A stretch of DNA of 64,000 nucleotides from RH-AL1 sp965277735. Lineage in GTDB: Bacteria > Pseudomonadota > Alphaproteobacteria > Rhizobiales > Beijerinckiaceae. The notes below the pieces were generated by a model, which was not told the origin of the DNA, made no database searches, and was given only the letters and a program-made list of their open reading frames with translations. Numbering within the stretch: position 1 is the stretch's first letter; the number at the start of each line of letters is the position of its first letter. Both the position numbers and the translations under genes were made by a program. Below are positions 16,835 through 28,878 of the stretch, in pieces. Location: contig CBDIDO010000001.1 of assembly GCA_965277735.1 (NCBI GenBank), positions 124,001 through 188,000 on the forward strand, read 5' to 3'.

Positions 16835-18160
16835 TCACGTCCCCAGCAGCGGGCTCCACGCCGGATCGGACGCGTAGCCCGGCGTCGGCACGGTGAATTC
16901 CTGGCGGCCGAACACGTCGGTCATGTGGATCTTGGAGCCGGCGCCGCCGCCGGGATCGCGGAAGAACATCAGGAAGAGGCCGTTCGGCGCCCAGGTCGGC
17001 CCCTCGTTGTGGAAGCCCTCGGTCAGCAGCCGCTCGCCCGAGCCGTCGGGTTTCATCACGCCGATCGCGAACTCGCCCTTGCCCTGCTTGGTGAACGCGA
17101 TGAAATCGCCCTTCGGCGACCACACCGGGGTCGAGTAGCGGCCGTCGCCGAACGAGATACGGTTCGCCGTGCCGCCGTCACCCGGCATGACATAGAGCTG
17201 CTGGGTGCCTCCACGATCGGACTCGAAGACGATATGCGCGCCATCCGGAGAATAGGACGGCGACGTGTCGATCGCCTGCGTATCGGTGAGCCGCGTCGGA
17301 TCGTGCGAGCCGATGTTCATCGCGTAGAGGTTTGTCGACTCACCTTGCGACAGCGACATGATGATCTTGCGCCCGTCAGGCCCGAAGCGCGGCGCGAAGG
17401 TCATGCCGGCGAAGCTGCCGACCGGCTGGCGCTGGCCGGTCTCGATGTTCATCATCAGGACGCGCGGCTCCTCGCCGCCGAACGACATGTAGGTGATCTC
17501 CTGCGAGGTCGGCGAGAAGCGCGGCGTCACCACGAGATCGTCGCCGCGCGACAGGTAGCGCACGGAAGCGCCATCCTGGTCCATGATGGCGAGGCGCTTG
17601 CGGCGGTGCGTTGCCGGGCCCGACTCGTCGATGAAGACCACGCGGGTGTCGAAGAAGCCCTTCTCGCCGGTGACCTGGCTGAACACCGCGTCGGCGACGA
17701 TATGCGCGACGCGGCGCGAGTTGTTGGCGTCGGTCGCATATTGCTCGCCGGCGACCTGCTGGCCGTTGTTGACGTCCCACAGGCGGAACTGCGTCTGCAG
17801 CTGGCCGCCGGTATCGGTGACGCGGCCGGTGACGACGTATTGAGCCCCCAGGTTGCGGAACGGGTCCATCGCCGGCGCATGATCGGGATCATCGACGGCC
17901 TGCGCGTTGCCGACCGGTTCGATGAAGACCGAGTGCTTGAAGTCGTTGAGGATGATCGACGAGATCTTGTCGCCCGACACGCCCGAGCCGACGAAGGTGG
18001 TGACCGCGATCGGGATCGGCTTGAACGAGCCGCCGCGGCGCACCTCGAGCGTGCCCTGCGCGCGCGCGGAGCCAGCCAGCGGCGTGCCGACGATGGGGGC
18101 GAGCGAGAGGCCGGCGAGCAGGCCGGCGGCCGAGCGGCGGGTGAGGAGCGGGTTTCTCAT
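16835..18160 (-). CDS. tolB: Tol-Pal system beta-propeller protein TolB
   Basis: Periplasmic protein that links Pal to the inner-membrane TolQRA motor during outer-membrane constriction. The 441 residues have an N-terminal signal peptide with a twin-arginine-like LTRRSAAGLL, the alpha/beta N-domain (residues 40-170), and a six-bladed propeller whose blades show repeats such as PRFSPTSQEI, PSYSPDGAHIVFESDRGG and PVWSPKGDFIAFTKQG. ATG 18160. The order tolQ-tolR-tolA-(repeat)-tolB is preserved, but pal does not follow: the next gene downstream is the broken DUF6940-like locus. Confidence 0.97.
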   Translation of the reverse strand: MRNPLLTRRSAAGLLAGLSLAPIVGTPLAGSARAQGTLEVRRGGSFKPIPIAVTTFVGSGVSGDKISSIILNDFKHSVFIEPVGNAQAVDDPDHAPAMDPFRNLGAQYVVTGRVTDTGGQLQTQFRLWDVNNGQQVAGEQYATDANNSRRVAHIVADAVFSQVTGEKGFFDTRVVFIDESGPATHRRKRLAIMDQDGASVRYLSRGDDLVVTPRFSPTSQEITYMSFGGEEPRVLMMNIETGQRQPVGSFAGMTFAPRFGPDGRKIIMSLSQGESTNLYAMNIGSHDPTRLTDTQAIDTSPSYSPDGAHIVFESDRGGTQQLYVMPGDGGTANRISFGDGRYSTPVWSPKGDFIAFTKQGKGEFAIGVMKPDGSGERLLTEGFHNEGPTWAPNGLFLMFFRDPGGGAGSKIHMTDVFGRQEFTVPTPGYASDPAWSPLLGT

Positions 18161-18182
18161 CGTTTCAAGGTCCTACGGCTCT

Positions 18183-18331
18183 CCCTTCTCCCGCTTGGGG
18201 GAGAAGGTGGCCCGACGAAGTCGGGTCGGATGAGGGTTCGTGTCGCTCACGCGACGATCGGGGAATAAGCGGAGCGACCCCTCATCCGACCCCGCTTCGC
18301 GGGGCCCCTTCTCCCGCAAGCGGGAGAAGGG
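18183..18331. repeat. two intergenic palindromic repeats in inverted orientation
   Basis: Copy 1 (18183-18236) and copy 2 (18278-18331) are about 54 bases each and are near reverse complements. Each holds two hairpins: one built on TTCTCCCGC/GCGGGAGAA and one on CCCGAC/GTCGGG or CCCCGC/GCGGGG, next to the hallmark CCCTCATCCGAC. Together they can form one very large hairpin with a 41-base loop, itself holding GTCGC-TCAC-GCGAC. The unit sits between tolA and tolB and may affect mRNA stability or readthrough. The core recurs at 4852-4880. Confidence 0.85.
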
Positions 18332-18346
18332 AAGGCTGCGGTGCGT

Positions 18347-19567
18347 CTACCCCATCTCCTTTGGGTCGAAACGAATCTTCCGGTCGCGCCATGCGTTGTA
18401 ATAGGGCTTGTAGCGCTCGGGGATCGGCAGCGGGTCGCAGCGGCTCACGGCGCGCATCGCGCTGTCGGCGAGCGAGCGCAGGTTCGGGTCCGACGGCGGA
18501 TTGATCAGCTTGGGCTGCGCCGCGAGCGACCCGTCCTGCTGCATCTGCACCCGCACCTCCGGCACGTAATCCGCCGTCGCGCCGAGGCCGAAATAGCTCC
18601 AGCAGCCGCGATAATGGTCGATCAGCCAGCCGTCGAGCTGCGCCATCATCGACGGCGACATCTTGTCGGCGTGCGAGGTCGGCGAGCCGAGCGAGGCGAG
18701 CTGGGTCAGCGACCGCCCGGTCGAGGCGCGGTGCTGCGGCGCCTCGTGGTCGAGCAGCGCGGTGATCTTGTCGAACGAGAAGTCGTGGTGCGGCTGGTCG
18801 GTCGCCTCATTGCCCGCGCGCGCCTTCTTCGGATGCTCGTCCGGCTTCAGCTTGTCGAGCAGCTTGGCCACCATGTCGAGCGCCTTCGGCTTCGGCTGGT
18901 CGGGCTTCGGCGGCTCCGGCCGCACGGGCGGAGGTGGCGGCGGCGGCTGCACCTTGGCGACCTTGACCGGCTTCGGCGGCGGCTTCTTCGCCTCCTTCTT
19001 GGGCTGGTCCTTCGGGCGCGGCGGCGGCTTCGGCGCGATCGCCTCGGCGTCGGGCGGCGGCGGCTTGTCGTCGGGGCGATCGGGCGGCGTCGGCGCCTCC
19101 GCCTTCTCGACCGGACGCTCGGGGGGCATCGGCGGCGCCGGCGGAATCTTCTCGAGCGGGCGCTCGGGCGGGGTCGGCACCGGCGGTGGGGGGGGCGGCA
19201 CGGCGGCGACGGGCGGCGTCGGCTTGTCGTCCTGGCCCGGATCGTCGTTGGCCTTCTCGGGCGCGGGCGGCGGCGGCGTGTCCTTATGCGCGTCCGGCGT
19301 CGGCGCGGCGGGATGGCGCTCCTCGAGCTCGGCGACCTTGTCGACGCGGCGCTGCGGCTTGTCGAGCTGCTTCGCCTTCTCCTCGCCGTTCATGATCTGG
19401 TTCATCTGGTCGGTGGTGACCATCTCGACCGCGATCGATTCCTGCTGTTCGTCGACGCGCGACGGCCACGCGAAATTGACCAGCAGGAAGACGAGCGCAA
19501 GCAAGTGCAGCCCGCCGGAGACGACGAAGCCGGGATCCTTCTTCCAAAGATCGCGAAGCGTCTGCAT
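18347..19567 (-). CDS. tolA: TolA, Tol-Pal energy-transducing protein
   Basis: Spans the periplasm from the TolQR motor to TolB/Pal. It has 406 residues: a single transmembrane helix (residues 14-34), then a long extended region unusually rich in Pro (many PPPPP runs, PPERP repeats) rather than the Ala/Lys helix of enterobacteria, and a C-terminal globular domain (from about residue 305: MMAQLDGWLIDHYRGCW) with two cysteines that could form the domain's disulfide (GCWSYFG, SRCDPLP). ATG 19567 lies 15 bases after the tolR stop. The Pro-rich linker is common in Hyphomicrobiales. Confidence 0.93.
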   Translation of the reverse strand: MQTLRDLWKKDPGFVVSGGLHLLALVFLLVNFAWPSRVDEQQESIAVEMVTTDQMNQIMNGEEKAKQLDKPQRRVDKVAELEERHPAAPTPDAHKDTPPPPAPEKANDDPGQDDKPTPPVAAVPPPPPPVPTPPERPLEKIPPAPPMPPERPVEKAEAPTPPDRPDDKPPPPDAEAIAPKPPPRPKDQPKKEAKKPPPKPVKVAKVQPPPPPPPVRPEPPKPDQPKPKALDMVAKLLDKLKPDEHPKKARAGNEATDQPHHDFSFDKITALLDHEAPQHRASTGRSLTQLASLGSPTSHADKMSPSMMAQLDGWLIDHYRGCWSYFGLGATADYVPEVRVQMQQDGSLAAQPKLINPPSDPNLRSLADSAMRAVSRCDPLPIPERYKPYYNAWRDRKIRFDPKEMG

Positions 19568-19582
19568 CCGGCTCCGGCTCGC

Positions 19583-20032
19583 TCAGCTCTTGGCAGGCTC
19601 GGTCACGAGCGCGACGCGCTTGAAGCCGGCTGTCGTGATGATCGACATGACTTCGGCGACGCGGCCGTAATTCACCTTGTCGGCGCCGCGCACGTAGATG
19701 CGTTCGTCGACGCCTGACTTGGCGACGCTCTTCAGCTTGTCGGCGAGCTGATCCTGCGGCACCTGCTCGTCGTTGATGTAGATGTCGCCCTTCGGGTCGA
19801 TCGCGACCGATATGGGCTTTTGATCCATGTTGAGCGCCGCCGCCTTGGTCTGCGGCAGGTCAATCGGCACGCCGGTGGCGAGGAGCGGCGCCGCGACCAT
19901 GAAGATGATCAGCAGCACGAGCATGACGTCGATGAACGGCGTCATGTTGATGTCGGCCATGGCGCGATAGCGCGGCTGGCCACGCCGTCCGCGGCCACCG
20001 CCGCCCGCCCTCGATGCTACGCTGCCGGACAT
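19583..20032 (-). CDS. tolR: TolR (ExbD/TolR family)
   Basis: Inner-membrane stator protein of the Tol motor, 149 residues. It has the family start ADINMTPFIDVMLVLLIIFMV with the proton-path Asp in the single transmembrane helix (residues 27-50), then a periplasmic domain with VPIDLPQ and an IYVRGADKVNYGRV segment. The N-terminus is Gly/Arg-rich. It lies 34 bases after tolQ and 15 before tolA, in one operon. Confidence 0.96.
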   Translation of the reverse strand: MSGSVASRAGGGGRGRRGQPRYRAMADINMTPFIDVMLVLLIIFMVAAPLLATGVPIDLPQTKAAALNMDQKPISVAIDPKGDIYINDEQVPQDQLADKLKSVAKSGVDERIYVRGADKVNYGRVAEVMSIITTAGFKRVALVTEPAKS

Positions 20033-20066
20033 GCTCGTTTCCTGGATTTCTGCATCACGCCGCCGG

Positions 20067-20798
<732 letters not shown>

Positions 20799-21209
20799 GG
20801 TCTCTTCCTTGAGAAAAGGCTTCGGCGATGCGCGCGAACGCCTTGTCCTTGCGCGGGATTCCGTCAATTTGACGGCTTGGCCGTTGCAATTAAGGCAGAG
20901 TCCGCACGCCCGTGGCATTTGCGCCATCGAGTTAAGCACCCGGCAGGGTTAAGGGAGGGTTACGGCTTCGAGCGATCCGGCCGCACCTACCCGAACGTGA
21001 ACGCGTAGGCCTGGACGCCGGGATCCTCGAACTCGATCGCATGACCGTCGTGCGGTCGTCACAAGGCGCTTCGTCACCCCCTATCGTCGACGTGGCACCT
21101 CATCACCTCCGTAAGTCGGCCCTTGGAACGGGGCGTCGAAGAGCTACATGCACCCCCGGCTTCGCCGCGCAGGCTGGAGCAATTCGAAAAAAAACCCGGG
21201 ATCCCGAAC

Positions 21210-23006
21210 ATGAGCCACCCCACCTCGCGTCTCCGCACCCGCGATGTTCTCATGGCTACAGCGCTGGCAACGATTCTCCCGCTGGCTGCAGCCGGCACAG
21301 CACGGGCGCAGGATGCGCCGAGCCCGGCGAGCGCCGGGAAATGCACGGGCGCCAATGCCGGGATCACGCTGCCGCAGGGGTTCTGCGCCACCATCTTCGC
21401 CGACCACGTCGGCCATGCGCGCCAGATGGTCGTCGCGCCGGACGGGACGCTCTACCTCAACACGTGGAGCGGCGGGTACTACAAGCCCGAGCCCATCCAC
21501 CCCGGCGGGTTCCTCGTCGCGCTCAAGGACAATGATCACGACGGCACCTCCGACAAGGAGGTCCGGTTCGGGCCGACCGAGAAGGAAGGCAATGCCGGCG
21601 GCACCGGCATCGCCATCTACGATGGCTACCTCTATGCCGAAACCAACCACGACATCGTCCGCTACAAGCTCGAAGCCGGGAAGATGGCGCCGGACGGCAA
21701 GGCCGAGGTGATCCTCACCGGCATGCCGACGACGGGCGACCACCCGATGCATGCCTTCTACATCGACAAGAAGGGCAGCCTATTCGTCGAGATGGGCTCG
21801 GCGACCAATGCCTGCGAGCAGGCCAACCGCGTGCTGCACTCGAAGGGCAACGAGCCCTGCACCGAGAAGGAGACCCGCGGCGGCATCTGGCGCTACGACG
21901 CCGCCAAGCCGGGCCAGCAGTTTTCGGCCGCCGAGCGCTATGCAACGGGCCTGCGCAACGGCGAGGGCTTCTCGGAGGACGCGTCGGGCCAGATCTACGT
22001 CACCCAGCACGGCCGCGACCAGCTGAACGAGGATTGGCCGGAGCTCTACACGCCCAAGCAGGGTCACGAGCTGCCGTCCGAGGTCGTCGTCGCCTTGAAG
22101 AAGGGTGCCGATTACGGCTGGCCCGAGTGCTACTTCGATCCGGACCAGAACAAGCTCGTGCTCGCGCCGGAATATGGTGGTGACGGCGGCAAGAAGGTCG
22201 GTCTCTGCGCCGATCGCGTCGCCCCCGTCGCGGTGTTCCCCGCGCATTACGCGCCGAACGACCTGAAGTTCTATGACGGTGCGCAATTCCCCAAGGCCTA
22301 CGGCGGGGGCGCCTTCCTGGCCTTCCACGGCTCCTGGAACCGCGCGCCCGCCCCGCAGCGCGGCTACAACGTCGTGTTCCAGCCGTTCGCCGACGGCAAG
22401 GCGAGCGGCAAGTGGATGGTCTTCGCCGACGGCTTCGCCGGCGCGCACCAGGAGCCGAGCCGCGCCGTCCATCGTCCGTCCGGCTTGGCGATCGGTCCGC
22501 ACGGGGCGCTCTACGTCTCCGACGACATCGGCGGCCGCATCTGGCGCATCACCTACGTCGGCGGCAATCCCGCCGCGCCCGTCGAGGCGGCGCCTGAGGC
22601 CGCCAGCCAGCAGGCCTCGGCCTCGCCGGACGCGCTGCCGCCCGAGGGCGTGCATCCGAACGCCGGCCTCGAGGCGGCGGGTCTGCCCGTACCTCCCGGC
22701 GCGACCAAGGACGACGTCGCCCTGGGCGAGAAGATCTTCCACGGCGAGGTGAAGAACGGCACCTGCGGCGGCTGCCACGGCGCCGACCTCTCGGGCACGC
22801 CGATCGGCGCCGACCTGATGGACGGCCAGTTCCGGTGGAGCGATGGCAGCGTCGACGGGATCGAGAAGACGATCACGTCGGGCGTCCCGCACCCGATCGA
22901 CCATCCCGGCGCGATGCCGCCGATGGGCGGCATCCAGCTCTCGGCCGCCGACCTGAAGGCCGTCGCGGCCTACGTCTGGGCGGTCAGCCACCCCACCGGT
23001 AAGTAA
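21210..23006 (+). CDS. sorbosone dehydrogenase-like PQQ beta-propeller fused to cytochrome c
   Basis: Exported protein of 598 residues. After a signal peptide (residues 1-35, ending TARAQ) comes a six-bladed propeller of the L-sorbosone/soluble glucose dehydrogenase type (about 45-475), with GFCATIFADHVGHARQMVVAPDGTLY-like strands, GDHPMHAF, HGSWNR and RPSGLAIGPHGALYVSDD. A linker follows, then a class I cytochrome c domain with CGGCH at 519-523 and Met ligand candidates in MPPMGG near 570. Sugar or aldose oxidation with PQQ and electron passage through the fused heme is the likely reaction; it acts in the periplasm. ATG 21210 begins the signal peptide. The gene stands alone, with no PQQ synthesis genes nearby. 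Confidence 0.86.
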   Translation: MSHPTSRLRTRDVLMATALATILPLAAAGTARAQDAPSPASAGKCTGANAGITLPQGFCATIFADHVGHARQMVVAPDGTLYLNTWSGGYYKPEPIHPGGFLVALKDNDHDGTSDKEVRFGPTEKEGNAGGTGIAIYDGYLYAETNHDIVRYKLEAGKMAPDGKAEVILTGMPTTGDHPMHAFYIDKKGSLFVEMGSATNACEQANRVLHSKGNEPCTEKETRGGIWRYDAAKPGQQFSAAERYATGLRNGEGFSEDASGQIYVTQHGRDQLNEDWPELYTPKQGHELPSEVVVALKKGADYGWPECYFDPDQNKLVLAPEYGGDGGKKVGLCADRVAPVAVFPAHYAPNDLKFYDGAQFPKAYGGGAFLAFHGSWNRAPAPQRGYNVVFQPFADGKASGKWMVFADGFAGAHQEPSRAVHRPSGLAIGPHGALYVSDDIGGRIWRITYVGGNPAAPVEAAPEAASQQASASPDALPPEGVHPNAGLEAAGLPVPPGATKDDVALGEKIFHGEVKNGTCGGCHGADLSGTPIGADLMDGQFRWSDGSVDGIEKTITSGVPHPIDHPGAMPPMGGIQLSAADLKAVAAYVWAVSHPTGK

Positions 23007-23056
23007 GACGGCACGGCGCTCGGCTCTGCCGGGCGCCGCGTTCGCGGCTCGGTGAT

Positions 23057-23572
23057 TCAGCCCTGCGCGGGCGCGCCGAGGGCGTGGGTGATCGCATCGA
23101 CCACCTTGGCGAGGTCGGACCGCGCCACGCCGAGGTCGCGCTCGAGCCCGGTGGCGCGCGACACGTGATGCGCCGCGAGGCTCTCCAGGCGCTGGACCCG
23201 CTCCGCCTCGGTCTTGAGGCTCGCCGCCATCGCGTCACGCTGCTGCGAGGTGTCGTGAAGCTGAGATGCGAGCTGGCGGTTGTGCGCGTCGAGATCCTGA
23301 TTCGAGGCCTCCAGCGCCTGGCTATGCGCCTCGAGCTCCTGGATGCGCTCGGCCATCGCGCTCATCGAGGACGCGGCGTGCTCGACGGCCTCCAGCACGC
23401 CCGAGATATCGACATGGGCGCTCGGCCCTGGCGCCGTCGGCGGCGCCGGGGGCGGCGCATCGGCCTGCGGACCCCGCAGATGGCGATCGAGATCGCGCAT
23501 CAGATTGCGGTCTATCGAAGGGAAGAAAGCCGTCACTGGCTCTACGTCCTTACCGCTCACGCGTCCCACCAT
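23057..23572 (-). CDS. coiled-coil protein, unknown function
   Basis: A 171-residue soluble protein. The N-terminus (about residues 1-50) ends in a Pro/Ala stretch, and residues 55-160 are a long heptad-rich coiled coil (ERIQELEAHSQALEASNQ, TEAERVQRLESLAAHH). No enzyme motif. Starts at 23572 and, with AAGGA upstream, GTG 23536 are both possible. Similar short proteins occur in Hyphomicrobiales near polysaccharide genes, but nothing here supports a role. Convergent with the dehydrogenase gene. Confidence 0.65.
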   Translation of the reverse strand: MVGRVSGKDVEPVTAFFPSIDRNLMRDLDRHLRGPQADAPPPAPPTAPGPSAHVDISGVLEAVEHAASSMSAMAERIQELEAHSQALEASNQDLDAHNRQLASQLHDTSQQRDAMAASLKTEAERVQRLESLAAHHVSRATGLERDLGVARSDLAKVVDAITHALGAPAQG

Positions 23573-23742
23573 ATGCCCAATGATTGCGCTGATCTTACAG
23601 TCGTTTGGCCGGGAATGGCGAGTCCCGGGAAGGATGAGCCTCCCGTATGGTTCAAAATCGCAGCACGCCCCTCATTTGGGTGATGCGCTTCGGGCTACTT
23701 TCCCGATCAATGCGGCCGTGCCCATCACATGAGGCGACGGCG

Positions 23743-23865
23743 ATGCTCGAAGACAGCGATCAGCTACTCGTCACCAAGAAGAGCCGGCTCCCGGCCGAAC
23801 GCGCGCTCGGCATCCTGCTCCTCGCCATGCTGTTCGTGACCATTATGCTCCACGGCGGCCACTGA
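23743..23865 (+). CDS. 40-residue single-pass membrane protein, hypothetical
   Basis: Short frame starting ATG 23743 with GAGG eight bases upstream. It has a charged N-terminus (MLEDSDQLLVTKKSRLPAER), then one hydrophobic helix (LGILLLAMLFVTIML) and ends HGGH. Size and layout fit small bacterial membrane proteins, but no family is recognised. Convergent with greA. Confidence 0.45.
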   Translation: MLEDSDQLLVTKKSRLPAERALGILLLAMLFVTIMLHGGH

Positions 23866-23899
23866 CCGCCGGGAACGCAGGTCACGACACGACAGGTCG

Positions 23900-24385
23900 T
23901 TAGAAGCTGACCTTCAGGATCTCGTAGCTCTTGCCGCCGCCGGGGGTGTTCACCTCGACGGTGTCGCCCTTCTTCTTGCCGATCAGCGCGCGCGCCGTCG
24001 GCGAGGTGATCGAGACCTTGCCCTGCTTCACGTCGGCCTCGCTCTCGCCGACGATCTGGTAGACCTTCTTCTCCTCGGTGTCCTCGTCGACGAGGGTCAC
24101 GGTGGCGCCGAACATGACGGTCGTGCCGGAGAGCTTGGAGACGTCGATGACCTCGGCGCGCGACAGCTTGTCCTCGAGCTCGGCGATGCGGCCCTCGTTG
24201 TGGCTCTGCGCCTCCTTGGCGGAATGGTACTCGGCATTTTCCGACAGGTCGCCGTGCGAGCGGGCCTCGGCGATCGCCTCGACGATGCGCGGGCGCTCCT
24301 GCTGCTGGCGCTGTTTCAGCTCCGCCTCGAGCGCGGTGTGACCGGCCGGCGTCATCGGGATCTTGTCGAGCTGTGCCATCGTCAT
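23900..24385 (-). CDS. greA: transcription elongation factor GreA
   Basis: Rescues backtracked RNA polymerase by stimulating transcript cleavage. The 161 residues have the N-terminal antiparallel coiled coil (residues 10-78) with the acidic tip GDLSENAEYHSAKEAQ, followed by the FKBP-like domain (VMFGATVTLVDEDTEEKKVYQIVGESEAD region, SPTARALIGKKKGD). ATG 24385 has GAGG four bases upstream; ATG 24379 is an alternative. carB lies about 1 kb upstream on the same strand, a common alphaproteobacterial neighbourhood. Confidence 0.97.
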   Translation of the reverse strand: MTMAQLDKIPMTPAGHTALEAELKQRQQQERPRIVEAIAEARSHGDLSENAEYHSAKEAQSHNEGRIAELEDKLSRAEVIDVSKLSGTTVMFGATVTLVDEDTEEKKVYQIVGESEADVKQGKVSITSPTARALIGKKKGDTVEVNTPGGGKSYEILKVSF

Positions 24386-24448
24386 CTTACCTCAAGGGCC
24401 GGCCCGCGGTCGGGTCGGTCGGGCTCGCGTCAAAGAAAGATACCCCAG

Positions 24449-24469
24449 CCGCCGTCTGCGAGACGGCGG
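24449..24469 (-). terminator. hairpin in the leader between the WYL-like gene and greA
   Basis: CCGCCGTCT, GCG, AGACGGCGG: a perfect 9-bp stem. Read on the minus strand it is followed by a GGGGTATCTTTCTTT stretch, like an intrinsic terminator with a delayed T-run. It sits 64 bases before greA, so it either ends the upstream small gene or attenuates greA. Confidence 0.6.
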
Positions 24470-24641
24470 TCGGGCAACGTCATCGGGGGAAACGCGCGAC
24501 CCACCGGGCCGGACGTGCATGACGACCGGATGGCAGGGCCACAACGGCCGGGTGCAAGAGTGGTGTAAGCCGCCGCCAGATGCAAGAGGGGCAGGAGTGG
24601 TGTGGCTTCGAGGTCTCTCCGATGTCGGCGCCGCCGCCGCC

Positions 24642-24941
24642 TCAGAGCTGGCAGGCGATGCCGCCTTTCATGACATCATCGTCGCGCTTGTAGCCGGGCC
24701 TCGGCGCCTGCGACCGTTCATCGGCGATGCGGCTGGATCGCACTTCGTCCAGGTGCAACATCTTCCAGCCAACACGCGCGCCGCTCGCGCTGCCGCCGCG
24801 CACCTGCCAGACGCGCATGATCTCGCGCCCCTCGCCCGAGCGTCCGACGACGTGGACCTCGACGGTGCGCTCGTACCCGCCGTAGTCAACCTGGAGGCAT
24901 TTCCCTTCGCGTAGCGCGCGGCAGGCGGTCGCAGCGAGCAT
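24642..24941 (-). CDS. conserved hypothetical protein (WYL-like fold suspected)
   Basis: A 99-residue soluble protein. Segments CLQVDYGGYERTVEVHVVG and EIMRVWQVRGGS, VGWKMLHLDEV resemble small proteins with a WYL-like ligand-binding strand pattern, which I recall from many proteobacteria. No DNA-binding domain is attached. ATG 24941, with no strong ribosome site. The gene lies between the HAD-free antitoxin relic and greA; its role is unknown. Confidence 0.6.
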   Translation of the reverse strand: MLAATACRALREGKCLQVDYGGYERTVEVHVVGRSGEGREIMRVWQVRGGSASGARVGWKMLHLDEVRSSRIADERSQAPRPGYKRDDDVMKGGIACQL

Positions 24942-25091
24942 GGAGACCGTTGTTCTCGATTGGCCGTTTTCTCAGTCCGCGCAATAGTCTAGTCCAATTG
25001 GCAGCTTGTCGCTTTAAAGAGACAATCTTGGTCTACCAAATACTTCAAACGGCCCGTTTTCCGATTGGTACCTGGCGGAGGAGGTTTGAAG

Positions 25092-25396
25092 ATGGCTCTC
25101 GATCTGACGACCTTTGATCCCGCCGACCACCTCGGCGATGCGGCGAGCCTTGCCGCGTACATCGAGGACGCCCTCGATGATGGCGATCCCGGCGAATTTC
25201 TCGAAGCGCTCGGCGTCATCGCGCGCGCCAAGGGAATGACGGAAATTGCGAAGCAAGCCGGCGTGGCAGCCCGGCGCTCTACCGCTCGCTCAAAGCGTCC
25301 GGACACCCCGTTTTCGCGACCGTCATCGCGGTCATGAGAAGCCTCGAAATCGGTATGCACTTCAAGGCTGATCGCACGACACACGATCAAGCCTGA
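25092..25396 (+). pseudogene. HigA-like addiction-module antidote, frameshifted
   Basis: The first about 57 codons match the family of short HTH antidote proteins: FDPADHLGDAASLAAYIEDA, EALGVIARAKGMTEIAKQAGV. At GGCGTGGCAGCCCG (about 25260-25275) the frame is lost. The next frame then continues perfectly: SPALYRSLKASGHPVFATVI, MRSLEIGMHFKAD, to a TGA at 25394. Adding one base at the break restores a 100-residue protein of the usual length. ATG 25092 has a strong GGAGGAGG site. No intact HigB/RelE-type toxin is found in the 150 bases upstream, where it normally lies. A dead or sequencing-damaged orphan antitoxin. Confidence 0.75.
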
Positions 25397-25411
25397 GCTT
25401 ACCCAGGCCGC

Positions 25412-28744
<3,333 letters not shown>

Positions 28745-28878
28745 GCTGCGTCCCGGCGCGCCGAGGTTCGGCGGGCATAAAAGAGGCCAAGGGCTTGATG
28801 GCGAGCGCTCTTGTGGCCGCCCGGCCGAAGAATGGCAAGGGAGAGGCCGGAATCGATTTGCGACACCGTCGACCGCGC

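Noticed and set aside
18183..18331. Possible CRISPR array
   Set aside because: Only two inverted copies with no regular spacers; they are dispersed intergenic palindromes.
24942..25091. Possible toxin gene upstream of the HigA-like relic
   Set aside because: A short reading DWYLAEEV before a TGA looks toxin-like, but there is too little sequence for a domain and no start.
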